The notes: generated from the sequence alone by a model not told the origin. 64,000 nt of DNA from Streptomyces sp. NBC_01217 (GCF_035994185.1 NZ_CP108538.1:6053501-6117500), one strand, 5' to 3'; positions 16,441 to 24,687 are shown, counted from the first letter of the stretch. Numbers and translations are program-made.

Positions 16441-17823
16441 TTACGTGGTCGTCAGTAGATCACGCAGACGCTCGGCTGGAGTTTTCCAGCCGAGCGTTTT
16501 GCGTGGGCGGCCGTTGAGTTGCTGAGCGACGTGTTCGAGGTCTTCGGGGCTGTGCACGGACAGGTCGGTGCCCTTGGGGAAGTACTGCCGTAGCAGGCCG
16601 TTGGTGTTCTCGTTCGATCCGCGCTGCCAGGGTGAGTGCGGGTCGCAGAAGTAGACCGGAACACCGGTGGACACGGTGAACTGCTTGTGCGCGGCCATCT
16701 CGCAGCCCTGGTCCCAGGTCAGCGAGCCGCGCAGGTGCTCGGGAAGGGTCTGGATCAGGGGCACCAGCACGTCACGGACTTCCTCGGCGGTGTGCCCGCC
16801 GGGCAGGTGGCCGAGCATGACATAGCGGGTGGAGCGCTCGACCAGGGTGACGATCGCGCTCTCGTTGCGGGTGCCGACGATCAGGTCGCCTTCCCAGTGG
16901 CCGGGAACCGCCCGGTCTGCGACCTCGGGCGGCCGCTCGGAGATCATCACCATCTCGTCGACGAACCGGCGCGTTCGCTGGTCCGGGCTGCGGTGCGGCT
17001 TGCGGCGGGTGCGCCCGGTGCGCAGCGCTGCCGCGACTTCACGGCGCAGTCCGCCACGGGCCTGCACGTAGATCGCCTGGTAGATCGTCTCCGGACTCAC
17101 GCGCATGCTCTCGTCGTCGGGGAACTCGGTGACCAGAGCGTGACAGATCTGCTCAGGTGACCACTGCTGCTGCAGCTTGTGGGCGACGTAATCACGCAGC
17201 GGACCGTCCGTAGCGAGCTTGGACGCCTTGGGCCTCGGACGGCTCTTCGCCCACGCCCGCTGTGCCCGGTGCGGCTGATAGACGCCCTCGACCGAATGGG
17301 CGTCGATCTCCCGCTTGACCGTGGAGGCCGGTCGGCTCAGCGCTCGCCCGATCGCCCGCAGCGATTGACCCTCACGACGCAAGTCAGCGATCAACTCCCG
17401 CTCCGCCACCGTCAGGAACCGGTGGTGCAGCTCGGCCTCGACCGCCGCAACGGACGGCTCCCGCGATGCGGCACTGGTGGTTGTCACACCGGTCTTGTAA
17501 TCGATCCGGCGCCCGTCCGGGTGCAGGCGCGCGCCGTTGCTCTTCCTGATACCACGGTCCCAGTCCCGCGCAGTGCGTTCATGGACCCCGACCAGTGCCG
17601 CGGCCTCCCGCTGCCGGACCCCGGACGCGCGAAGCCTGTCGTACTCCACTCGCCCCGGATGCCCGGCCGCGCCCGGCTTCCCACGCCCACGCACGCCGGC
17701 TTTCCGCGCCCACCCGGCCGCCGTGTGACGGCTCACCCCGACCACCCGAGCAGCCCCCGCGACACTGCCGTTCTCCCGGTCCAGCGCCTCGAAGAACCTC
17801 ACCTTCAAGCCCTCAAAATCCAC
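16441..17823 (-). CDS. IS30-family transposase, copy A
   Basis: This 460-residue transposase has an N-terminal helix-turn-helix region (VAGAARVVGVSRHTAAGWARKAG), a second HTH (RREGQSLRAIGRALSRPASTV), and a DDE catalytic core: Asp in GHWEGDLIVG, Asp in LTWDQGCEMA, and Glu in NENTNGLLRQYFP. This is the IS30 form. The start is a GTG at 17823 with no ribosome site; the start lies in the arm of an 18-bp hairpin (17823-17865). Protein identical to copy B. The reading frame is intact, so the element could be active. Confidence 0.95.
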   Translation of the reverse strand: MDFEGLKVRFFEALDRENGSVAGAARVVGVSRHTAAGWARKAGVRGRGKPGAAGHPGRVEYDRLRASGVRQREAAALVGVHERTARDWDRGIRKSNGARLHPDGRRIDYKTGVTTTSAASREPSVAAVEAELHHRFLTVAERELIADLRREGQSLRAIGRALSRPASTVKREIDAHSVEGVYQPHRAQRAWAKSRPRPKASKLATDGPLRDYVAHKLQQQWSPEQICHALVTEFPDDESMRVSPETIYQAIYVQARGGLRREVAAALRTGRTRRKPHRSPDQRTRRFVDEMVMISERPPEVADRAVPGHWEGDLIVGTRNESAIVTLVERSTRYVMLGHLPGGHTAEEVRDVLVPLIQTLPEHLRGSLTWDQGCEMAAHKQFTVSTGVPVYFCDPHSPWQRGSNENTNGLLRQYFPKGTDLSVHSPEDLEHVAQQLNGRPRKTLGWKTPAERLRDLLTTT

Positions 17824-17865
17824 GATCCCCGCAACTCCCTGAAGACCAGGGTGTTGCGGGGATCG
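17823..17865 (-). promoter_or_regulatory. Hairpin over the transposase start, copy A
   Basis: CGATCCCCGCAAC-A-CCCTG pairs with CAGGG-A-GTTGCGGGGATCG, giving an 18-bp stem with one mismatch and a 5-base loop. The start codon is at its edge. In IS elements such stems block translation from read-through transcripts; that role here is inferred. Confidence 0.75.
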
Positions 17866-17877
17866 CTAGAACCCGCC

Positions 17878-18157
17878 TCGAAGCGGTCGGGCCCTTCTGA
17901 CGGCCCGTCCGGCCTGTGGTGGAGGGATCGAGCCTTTTTGGTGTGACGGATGCGGAGCCCTGAGACTGTCATTCACCGGCCGATCCCCGGACTGCGCACT
18001 CCGTGCCATAGAGGCAACCAGGCCCATCTCGCAGGCGAGGATGACGGTACTACAGCCGAGGTGGCCCGAGGCCCGCCCCTGCCCGGGCCCAGAAGTCGAT
18101 ACACCGCGGTGTCGGCACCGAAGGCGACGACGAGCGCCCCTTGTGGCTGTGCAGGTC
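17878..18157. other. Passenger left edge: relic of a sodN 3' end and terminator
   Basis: The first ~45 bases (17878-17922) nearly match the sodN downstream flank at 22179-22223. After a gap, GGATCGAGCCTTTTTGGT (17925-17942) parallels GGATCAGGCCTTCTTGGT, the sodN 3' end at 22247-22264; read on the - strand it still encodes TKKA, but the stop is lost. The rest, to the MFS stop, shows no gene. Confidence 0.6.
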
Positions 18158-19408
18158 TCAGACCCGAACCGTCCTGTCTTCGGCTGACGCGGCGGGCTCA
18201 GGAACCGACAAATGCATCCGTTTGGGCAGCAGGAGCGGGGTGGCGAGCAGGAGAACGCCGGACATGGTGATCGCGGCGAGCGGGCTGGTGAGTGTGGCGA
18301 GAATGCCCCAGATCACCATCAGGGCAGCTTGCAGGAGTTTGCTGATGGCGCTCCACGTACTGAGGATTTGTGCGGTGTGATCCGCGGGAGTCCGTTGCAG
18401 GCGTTCTGTTGCGTAGATCGGATTGAAGATGCCCATGCAGGTGATCAGCAGGCCCTCGACGACGATCACCGTGAGGAGTCCGGGGATGCCGGGATGGACG
18501 AACGTGAGACCGAGTGGGAAGAGTGATCGCAGCCGGCCGGAGACGATCATGACCCGGTGCCGGCCGTAGCGGGTCACGAGGCGCGCGGAGAGGCGGGCGC
18601 CCACGAAGCCGCCGAGTGCCGGGATGCCGAAGGCGAGACCGTATTGCCAGGCCGGGAAGTGGTACTGGCCCAGCAGGAGGACGGACAGGAGCGGGGCGGT
18701 GGCCATGATCAGGCCGCCGACCAGGATCGAGTTGAGGAACAGGCGCCTCAGCACGCGGTCGCGGAGGATGAACCGCCAGCCGCGGAGAAGGTCGGCTCCG
18801 CGGAGCCCGGTGGCCCGGTCGCGGGGTGTCGCGACGTCGCCTCCGCGGATGCGGAGGACCCCGAGCGCGGACAGCAGGTAGCTGAGGGCGTCGGTCATGA
18901 CAGTGACGACCGGGCCGAGCAACCCTATGAGTGCACCACCGAGGGGCGGGCCCGCCGCCGTTGCCGCCCAGCTCGTGCCCTCGAATCTCCCGTTCGCCAC
19001 AAGGAGGTGATCGCTACGGACGAGATACTTCAGATACGCGCCGGACGCGGCAGCGAAGGCGATGCTCGCGGTCCCGGAGATGACCGAGACGACCAGCAGT
19101 TGGCCGTACGAAAGCAAGCCGAGGACGTACGAGACCGGGACACTCGCCATCGCGGCGAACCGGATCAGGTCCATCGCGATCATCACCGGACGCTTGGCCC
19201 GGTGCCCGACCCACGGCCCGAGCGAGAACGCAACAATCGCCGCGACGGCAAGCCCGGCGGCCTCCAGGAGCGACACGGCGAATGCCGACGAGTGCAGCAC
19301 TCGAACCGCGATCAGCGGGAACGCGCCGAAGGCAATCCACGTACCGTATGTACTGACGGCGTAGGCCGACCACAGCCAGCCGAAACTGCGCCCCAACTGC
19401 ACGCGCAT
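18158..19408 (-). CDS. MFS transporter, MFS_3 / EntS-like exporter (IS-flanked passenger)
   Basis: This 416-residue protein has 10-12 hydrophobic segments and the look of the MFS_3 group (SFGWLWSAYAVSTYGTWIAFGAFPL in two parts; GPWVGHRAKRPVMI after helix 2), which includes siderophore and macrolide exporters. I choose the ATG at 19408, preceded by GGGAG, over a GTG 42 bases upstream that lacks a ribosome site. It is divergent from a LysR gene with 123 bases between starts. Both lie between inverted IS30 copies, so they are probably acquired. Substrate unknown. Confidence 0.87.
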   Translation of the reverse strand: MRVQLGRSFGWLWSAYAVSTYGTWIAFGAFPLIAVRVLHSSAFAVSLLEAAGLAVAAIVAFSLGPWVGHRAKRPVMIAMDLIRFAAMASVPVSYVLGLLSYGQLLVVSVISGTASIAFAAASGAYLKYLVRSDHLLVANGRFEGTSWAATAAGPPLGGALIGLLGPVVTVMTDALSYLLSALGVLRIRGGDVATPRDRATGLRGADLLRGWRFILRDRVLRRLFLNSILVGGLIMATAPLLSVLLLGQYHFPAWQYGLAFGIPALGGFVGARLSARLVTRYGRHRVMIVSGRLRSLFPLGLTFVHPGIPGLLTVIVVEGLLITCMGIFNPIYATERLQRTPADHTAQILSTWSAISKLLQAALMVIWGILATLTSPLAAITMSGVLLLATPLLLPKRMHLSVPEPAASAEDRTVRV

Positions 19409-19531
19409 GCGACTCCCTAGCGACAACCGAAGTTCGGGTCTCTGAATCACACCGGCCGCACCGTCGCGGGATCAAACAACCGGCCTCCGGGCGAGCCACA
19501 ACCATCAGTTGTGCACGTCTATGCTGGGTCA

Positions 19532-20476
19532 ATGGATACCGAGGCGGTGCGATCGTTCGTCCGCGCGGCCGAGCTCGGACAGCTGCGATACGCGGCCGAC
19601 GAACTCGGCGTAACGCAACAGGCCGTGTCGAAGCGGATCGCAACCCTTGAGCGCGAACTCGACGTCCGGTTGTTCACCCGTACCGCCCGAGGGGTCGAGC
19701 TGACACTCGACGGCCAGGCTTTCCTCCCGCACGCCCGGAACATCATCACGGGTGTCGATCGCGCCATCACCGCGATCAGACCGGGCTCGCGGGCCCTTCG
19801 GATCGACGTTCTCGGCCTGCGATCCGCGCAGGCCGTCGTCCTGCACGACTATTGGCGGTCGCATCCCGAAACCGACCTCGACGTGGTGACCCTCAGGGTC
19901 AACGACCCGCACGTGGCGGTCACCGCCGTCCAAGCAGGCGATATCGACGCGTCGTTCCGCTCGGTCACCGACCCGGCCACACTGCCGCGCGACGTGCAGA
20001 TGATCCACGCCTTCGACTCTCCACTGGAACTCCTCATCGGCCCGAGACACCCGCTCGCCTTCGCACGAACACTGACACCCTCCCAGCTGCGCAAGCACCG
20101 GATCTGGGTGCCGGGTATCGCGCCGCGAAGCGAATGGGCGGAGTTCTACGATCAGCTCGCCACCGACTTCGACCTCCGCATCGACGCCGCGGGCCCGAAC
20201 TTCGGCAACGAGGTACTCCTCGACATCCTCGCGGACTCCGCGGACGTGGCAACCCTCGTGGGCTCGCGCGACCGGTACATCTGGCCGACGAACTACGACC
20301 TGCGCCGCATCCCGATCGTGAATCCGACGCTCGCATACCCGCTCTCGCTCATCCTCCCCCGAGCGAATCCACACCCAGGACTCCGCGCAGTCATCAACCA
20401 CTTCGGAAACCTGGCCCCGCTCCCCGAGGCGGTCTGGCACCCATCCTGGGCAACGACACCACGCGGCAGCGCGTGA
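19532..20476 (+). CDS. LysR-family regulator (IS-flanked passenger)
   Basis: This 314-residue LysR regulator has its winged helix at residues 1-60 (AELGQLRYAADELGVTQQAV, then SKRIATLERELDVRLF) and an effector domain after residue 88. The ATG at 19532 (MDTEAVRSF) is the standard start. It is divergent from the MFS transporter and is likely to control it; the gap includes GTGCAC-type symmetry near 19510, but no definite operator. Its codon use is slightly less G/C-biased than neighbouring core genes (for example more CGA and GCA), consistent with a different origin. Confidence 0.9.
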   Translation: MDTEAVRSFVRAAELGQLRYAADELGVTQQAVSKRIATLERELDVRLFTRTARGVELTLDGQAFLPHARNIITGVDRAITAIRPGSRALRIDVLGLRSAQAVVLHDYWRSHPETDLDVVTLRVNDPHVAVTAVQAGDIDASFRSVTDPATLPRDVQMIHAFDSPLELLIGPRHPLAFARTLTPSQLRKHRIWVPGIAPRSEWAEFYDQLATDFDLRIDAAGPNFGNEVLLDILADSADVATLVGSRDRYIWPTNYDLRRIPIVNPTLAYPLSLILPRANPHPGLRAVINHFGNLAPLPEAVWHPSWATTPRGSA

Positions 20477-20703
20477 ACAGGGGACGGGCGCGATTGCCGC
20501 ATTGCCGCATTGCCGGACGCCGAGCGGCCCCGTGAGGCGATGCCCGGCCGGGACGAAGTGCTGGGAGTCCTCGACTTCCCGGCTGCCGAGTACTTCGCCT
20601 GAGGCCGCCGGACCTCAGGCGCCACAGCCCGAACTCGGCCCCGATCTTGCGGCATTCCTGTTCGTCTCCCATACGATCGCGGAAGCACGAAAGGGCCCGA
20701 CCG
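20477..20703. other. Passenger right edge, remnant sequence and terminator half
   Basis: No complete gene. A triplicated ATTGCCGC-like octamer lies near 20492-20516. A short frame ending LDFPAAEYFA-stop (20539-20601) looks like the 3' end of a lost gene but cannot be identified. AAGGGCCCGACCG (20691-20703) is the left arm of the hairpin completed at 22185-22197. Confidence 0.5.
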
Positions 20704-20718
20704 TCGGGCGGGTTCTAG

Positions 20719-20761
20719 CGATCCCCGCAACACCCTGGTCTTCAGGGAGTTGCGGGGATCG
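20719..20761 (+). promoter_or_regulatory. Hairpin over the transposase start, copy B
   Basis: Same 18-bp stem as in copy A. The 3' arm ends on the G of the GTG start at 20761, so the start codon is at the foot of the stem and no free ribosome site remains. Confidence 0.75.
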
Positions 20762-22143
20762 TGGATTTTGAGGGCTTGAAGGTGAGGTTCTTCGAGGCGC
20801 TGGACCGGGAGAACGGCAGTGTCGCGGGGGCTGCTCGGGTGGTCGGGGTGAGCCGTCACACGGCGGCCGGGTGGGCGCGGAAAGCCGGCGTGCGTGGGCG
20901 TGGGAAGCCGGGCGCGGCCGGGCATCCGGGGCGAGTGGAGTACGACAGGCTTCGCGCGTCCGGGGTCCGGCAGCGGGAGGCCGCGGCACTGGTCGGGGTC
21001 CATGAACGCACTGCGCGGGACTGGGACCGTGGTATCAGGAAGAGCAACGGCGCGCGCCTGCACCCGGACGGGCGCCGGATCGATTACAAGACCGGTGTGA
21101 CAACCACCAGTGCCGCATCGCGGGAGCCGTCCGTTGCGGCGGTCGAGGCCGAGCTGCACCACCGGTTCCTGACGGTGGCGGAGCGGGAGTTGATCGCTGA
21201 CTTGCGTCGTGAGGGTCAATCGCTGCGGGCGATCGGGCGAGCGCTGAGCCGACCGGCCTCCACGGTCAAGCGGGAGATCGACGCCCATTCGGTCGAGGGC
21301 GTCTATCAGCCGCACCGGGCACAGCGGGCGTGGGCGAAGAGCCGTCCGAGGCCCAAGGCGTCCAAGCTCGCTACGGACGGTCCGCTGCGTGATTACGTCG
21401 CCCACAAGCTGCAGCAGCAGTGGTCACCTGAGCAGATCTGTCACGCTCTGGTCACCGAGTTCCCCGACGACGAGAGCATGCGCGTGAGTCCGGAGACGAT
21501 CTACCAGGCGATCTACGTGCAGGCCCGTGGCGGACTGCGCCGTGAAGTCGCGGCAGCGCTGCGCACCGGGCGCACCCGCCGCAAGCCGCACCGCAGCCCG
21601 GACCAGCGAACGCGCCGGTTCGTCGACGAGATGGTGATGATCTCCGAGCGGCCGCCCGAGGTCGCAGACCGGGCGGTTCCCGGCCACTGGGAAGGCGACC
21701 TGATCGTCGGCACCCGCAACGAGAGCGCGATCGTCACCCTGGTCGAGCGCTCCACCCGCTATGTCATGCTCGGCCACCTGCCCGGCGGGCACACCGCCGA
21801 GGAAGTCCGTGACGTGCTGGTGCCCCTGATCCAGACCCTTCCCGAGCACCTGCGCGGCTCGCTGACCTGGGACCAGGGCTGCGAGATGGCCGCGCACAAG
21901 CAGTTCACCGTGTCCACCGGTGTTCCGGTCTACTTCTGCGACCCGCACTCACCCTGGCAGCGCGGATCGAACGAGAACACCAACGGCCTGCTACGGCAGT
22001 ACTTCCCCAAGGGCACCGACCTGTCCGTGCACAGCCCCGAAGACCTCGAACACGTCGCTCAGCAACTCAACGGCCGCCCACGCAAAACGCTCGGCTGGAA
22101 AACTCCAGCCGAGCGTCTGCGTGATCTACTGACGACCACGTAA
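20761..22143 (+). CDS. IS30-family transposase, copy B
   Basis: Residue-for-residue identical to the 460-residue copy A product: two N-terminal helix-turn-helix regions, then the DDE core (GHWEGDLIVG, LTWDQGCEMA, NENTNGLLRQ). Intact. Transcription of this gene runs convergently toward the 3' end of sodN, so read-through would produce antisense RNA to sodN. Confidence 0.95.
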   Translation: MDFEGLKVRFFEALDRENGSVAGAARVVGVSRHTAAGWARKAGVRGRGKPGAAGHPGRVEYDRLRASGVRQREAAALVGVHERTARDWDRGIRKSNGARLHPDGRRIDYKTGVTTTSAASREPSVAAVEAELHHRFLTVAERELIADLRREGQSLRAIGRALSRPASTVKREIDAHSVEGVYQPHRAQRAWAKSRPRPKASKLATDGPLRDYVAHKLQQQWSPEQICHALVTEFPDDESMRVSPETIYQAIYVQARGGLRREVAAALRTGRTRRKPHRSPDQRTRRFVDEMVMISERPPEVADRAVPGHWEGDLIVGTRNESAIVTLVERSTRYVMLGHLPGGHTAEEVRDVLVPLIQTLPEHLRGSLTWDQGCEMAAHKQFTVSTGVPVYFCDPHSPWQRGSNENTNGLLRQYFPKGTDLSVHSPEDLEHVAQQLNGRPRKTLGWKTPAERLRDLLTTT

Positions 22144-22178
22144 GCCATCAGGTGTTGCGAGGACCCCGAGAATCTGCC

Positions 22179-22198
22179 TCGAAGCGGTCGGGCCCTTC
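22179..22198. repeat. Right half of the split sodN terminator with TCG duplication
   Basis: CGGTCGGGCCCTT (22185-22197) is the complement of 20691-20703. In the uninterrupted form this is a 13-bp stem with a short loop just beyond the sodN stop, the natural terminator. The 1.47-kb element now separates the arms. Confidence 0.85.
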
Positions 22199-22248
22199 TG
22201 ACGTCCCGTCCGGCCTGCGGCGGAGCCGCGGTCGTCGGGGCGGGGGGA

Positions 22249-22644
22249 TCAGGCCTTCTTGGTCTCCCAGAAGATCTTGTCGATCTCGGCGATGTAGTCC
22301 AGAGCCTTCTGGCCCGTCGCCGGGTCCGTGGAGGCCTTGGCGGCCGACAGCGCCTTCAGGGCGTCGTTGACCAGCTGGTGCAGCTCCGGGTACTTCTCGA
22401 AGTGCGGGGGCTTGAAGTAGTCGCTCCACAGCACCGAGACGTGGTGCTTGGCGAGCTCGGCGCGCTGCTCCTTGATGACCACTGCGCGGGCCCGGAAGTG
22501 CGGGTCCTCGTTGGCCTGGTACTTCTCCTGGACGGCCTTGACGGACTCCGCCTCGATGCGGGCCTGGGCCGGGTCGTACACGCCGCAGGGCAGGTCGCAG
22601 TGGGCGCTGACCTTCACCTTGGGGGCAAACAGGCGGGAAAGCAT
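22249..22644 (-). CDS. sodN: Nickel-containing superoxide dismutase precursor
   Basis: This 131-residue precursor converts superoxide to O2 and H2O2 in the cytoplasm. A 14-residue leader (MLSRLFAPKVKVSA) precedes the mature N-terminus HCDLPCGVYDP, the nickel hook in which His1, Cys2 and Cys6 bind Ni. Removal of the leader exposes His1 and is carried out by the divergent sodX product. Length is normal. The gene's terminator is interrupted by IS copy B, so transcription may run on, antisense, into the transposase gene. Nickel-dependent expression is known in the genus. Confidence 0.97.
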   Translation of the reverse strand: MLSRLFAPKVKVSAHCDLPCGVYDPAQARIEAESVKAVQEKYQANEDPHFRARAVVIKEQRAELAKHHVSVLWSDYFKPPHFEKYPELHQLVNDALKALSAAKASTDPATGQKALDYIAEIDKIFWETKKA

Positions 22645-22824
22645 TGAGCTGTCCTTCCTCGTGATCGTCTTCTCAGGTGGGACATTACTCCGTGAGAGGC
22701 GGGTTTTCGTGGGTGCCCCCATGGGCTTAGGCCAAAAGTCCGGGGTGAGGATGGGCCCAGTGGCCGAATGTACGGAACGCTGTACGGGACTGTGTACTGG
22801 ACGGACCGGGGAGGTGCCGGAGAG

Positions 22825-23283
22825 ATGCGGGAGGTGCCGGAGTTGCCTGAGCTGACGCAGGAGCAGCCAGGGCGAGGGCTGGGTGCGCGTGTGCCGTTCC
22901 AGGTGGTGGAGGTGACGGGGCCTTCGATGGTGCCCACGCTTCATCACGGGGACTGGCTGCTCGTGCAGTACGGGGCGGTGGTGCGTCCCGGGGACGTGGT
23001 GATTCTGCGGCATCCGTTCCAGCAGGATCTGCTGGTCGTCAAGCGGGCCGCCGAGCGCCGTCGGGACGGCTGGTGGGTGCTGGCCGACAACAGTTTCGCG
23101 GGTGGTGACAGCACGGATTACGGGACGGTGCCCGAGGAGCTCGTGCTGGCCAGGGTCCGGGCGCGCTACCGGCCGCTGAAGAAGGATCAGCGCTCGGTAC
23201 TGGGAGTGGTGGCCTGGGCGGTCTCCGCGCTGCGGCCCGTGACGGCGGCGCGCTCCGTCTCCAGGCGCTTGCGGGCCCGGTAG
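22825..23283 (+). CDS. sodX: SodN maturation protease, signal-peptidase I-like
   Basis: This 152-residue protein is the SodX-type peptidase that trims the sodN leader. The S26 catalytic dyad is visible: Ser34 in TGPSMVPTLHHGDW and Lys73 in DLLVVKRAAE. There is no N-terminal membrane helix, consistent with action on a cytoplasmic substrate. The ATG at 22825 is preferred; an upstream in-frame ATG would add 19 non-conserved residues. It is divergent from sodN. Its last 97 bases overlap the 3' end of the converging CGNR gene. Confidence 0.92.
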   Translation: MREVPELPELTQEQPGRGLGARVPFQVVEVTGPSMVPTLHHGDWLLVQYGAVVRPGDVVILRHPFQQDLLVVKRAAERRRDGWWVLADNSFAGGDSTDYGTVPEELVLARVRARYRPLKKDQRSVLGVVAWAVSALRPVTAARSVSRRLRAR

Positions 23284-23816
23284 GCCGCCACGTTGGCGCG
23301 GGTCGCGCAGCGGTCCGAGCAGTAGCGGCGGGAGCGGTTGGTCGAGGTGTCGAGGTAGGCGTTGCGGCAGGGCGCCGCCTCGCACAGGCCGAGCCGGTCC
23401 ACGCCGTACGAGGTGAGATGGAAGGCGAGACCCATCGCCGCGATGGCGGCGTACCCGGCCGTCGCGTTCGACGGGTGGTCGGCCAGGTGCATGTGCCAGT
23501 CCGGCTTGCCGTCCTCGTCTCGGAGGTCGTGCCCGGAGATCTGCGGGCTGACCGGGAACTCCAGCAGCAGTGAGTTGAGCAGGTCGACGGCAAGTGTCTC
23601 GTCACCGCCGTCGGCCGCCTCGAAGACCGAGCGCAGCCGTGCCCGTACGGACCGGAAGCGGGTCACATCCGCGTCGGTCGCCCGCCGGGCCGCCTGGCCG
23701 TTGGCGCCGAACAGCTCGCGGACCGCCTCGACGGAGCTGAGGGAGTCCTTGTTGCGGGCCGGCTCCTCGGTGTTGACCAGACGCACGGCGTAGTCCGAGT
23801 AATAGGCCAGTTCCAC
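23187..23816 (-). CDS. CGNR zinc finger (ABATE domain) protein
   Basis: This 209-residue protein has an N-terminal ABATE domain (MELAYYSDYAVRLVNTEEP) and a C-terminal CGNR-type zinc finger: CEAAPCRNAYLD, then RRYCSDRCATRANVAAYRARKR. Such proteins are thought to be DNA-binding regulators; no target is known. Its C-terminal Ser/Thr-rich tail extends 97 bases into the converging sodX gene, so the two are tail-to-tail overlapping. The start is about 90 bases from the divergent methyltransferase. Confidence 0.88.
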   Translation of the reverse strand: MELAYYSDYAVRLVNTEEPARNKDSLSSVEAVRELFGANGQAARRATDADVTRFRSVRARLRSVFEAADGGDETLAVDLLNSLLLEFPVSPQISGHDLRDEDGKPDWHMHLADHPSNATAGYAAIAAMGLAFHLTSYGVDRLGLCEAAPCRNAYLDTSTNRSRRYCSDRCATRANVAAYRARKRLETERAAVTGRSAETAQATTPSTER

Positions 23817-23905
23817 TTGTAGTCCTTACGGCGTCGGTCTAAAGTCGGTGCAGCGGTGGTGTAATGGGCTTTTGCGGTTCCAGGGTATTACATGGGAGGT
23901 CCCTC

Positions 23906-24667
23906 GTGGCGGAGACAACGACAGGAACTGACTGGGCGGCCTGGCAGGAGAGCTGGGACCGGCAGCAGGAGTGGTACATGCCCGACCGCGAGGAACGGTT
24001 CCGGGTGATGCTGGACATGGTCGAGGCCCTGGTGGGGCCCCGGCCGAGAGTGCTCGATCTCGCATGCGGTACGGGAAGTATTACGGACCGGCTCCTCAAG
24101 CGGTTCCCGGAGGCCACCAGCACGGGCGTCGACCTCGACCCGGCGCTCCTCGCCATCGCCCGCGGCCACTTCGACGGCGACGACCGTGCCACCTTCGTCA
24201 CCGCCGACCTCAAGGACCCGGACTGGACAGGGCAGTTGCCGCACGACTCGTACGACGCCGTCCTCACCGCGACCGCCCTGCACTGGCTGCACGCCGAACC
24301 GCTCACCGCGCTCTACGGGCGCATCGGCGGGCTCGTCAGGGACGGGGGGGTGTTCATGAACGCCGACCACATGATCGACACCGAGACCCCCCGTATCAAC
24401 GCAGCCGAACGCGCCCACCGGCACGCGACCATGGACCGCGCCAAGGAAGCGGGCGCTCTCGACTGGGCGGACTGGTGGGCCCTCGCCGCCAAGGACCCGG
24501 TCCTCGCCGGGCCGACCGCCGAGCGGTACAAGATCTACGGCGAGCACGCGGACGGCGACATGCCGTCCGCGCGGTGGCACGCCGACACCCTGCGCAAGGC
24601 GGGTTTCGGTGAGGCAAGGGCCGTCTGGGCGTCTCCCTCGGACACTCTGGTACTCGCGGTGAAGTAG
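23906..24667 (+). CDS. Class I SAM-dependent methyltransferase (trans-aconitate methyltransferase-like)
   Basis: This 253-residue methyltransferase has the SAM-binding motif VLDLACGTGSITDRLL at about residues 40-55, the acidic loop GVDLDPALLAIA, and the post-motif ALHWLHAEPLTALYGRIGGLVRDGG. The substrate is unknown. GGGAGG lies 6 bases before the GTG at 23906, which I prefer to an upstream ATG that lacks a site and overlaps the divergent promoter. A terminator follows at 24688-24731. Confidence 0.87.
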   Translation: MAETTTGTDWAAWQESWDRQQEWYMPDREERFRVMLDMVEALVGPRPRVLDLACGTGSITDRLLKRFPEATSTGVDLDPALLAIARGHFDGDDRATFVTADLKDPDWTGQLPHDSYDAVLTATALHWLHAEPLTALYGRIGGLVRDGGVFMNADHMIDTETPRINAAERAHRHATMDRAKEAGALDWADWWALAAKDPVLAGPTAERYKIYGEHADGDMPSARWHADTLRKAGFGEARAVWASPSDTLVLAVK

Positions 24668-24687
24668 CGGCAGCATGCGCAGGAAAA

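Larger units (their letters stand above)
16406..17877 (-). mobile_element. IS30-family insertion sequence, copy A (1472 bp)
   Basis: The element is bounded by imperfect 28-base terminal inverted repeats at 16406-16433 and 17850-17877 (22 of 28 positions match; both share TTCT near the tip and end CGCAACACC). It is flanked by the 3-base direct repeat TCG. It contains one transposase gene. It has the same length, ends and encoded protein as copy B (20707-22178) in the opposite orientation, so transposition was recent. It sits in the loop of a terminator hairpin. Confidence 0.92.
20707..22178 (+). mobile_element. IS30-family insertion sequence, copy B (1472 bp)
   Basis: Terminal inverted repeats at 20707-20734 and 22151-22178, flanked by TCG at 20704-20706 and 22179-22181. 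Same length as copy A and opposite in orientation, with the transposase pointing outward toward sodN. It interrupts the hairpin terminator of sodN (arms 20691-20703 and 22185-22197). Confidence 0.92.

Noticed and set aside
17950..18270. 106-codon open frame on the + strand in the passenger left edge
   Set aside because: No recognisable domain; it runs antisense into the MFS 3' end.
20394..20672. 92-codon minus-strand frame starting MGDEQECRK
   Set aside because: It overlaps the well-supported LysR 3' end and ends in low-complexity sequence; the start has no ribosome site.
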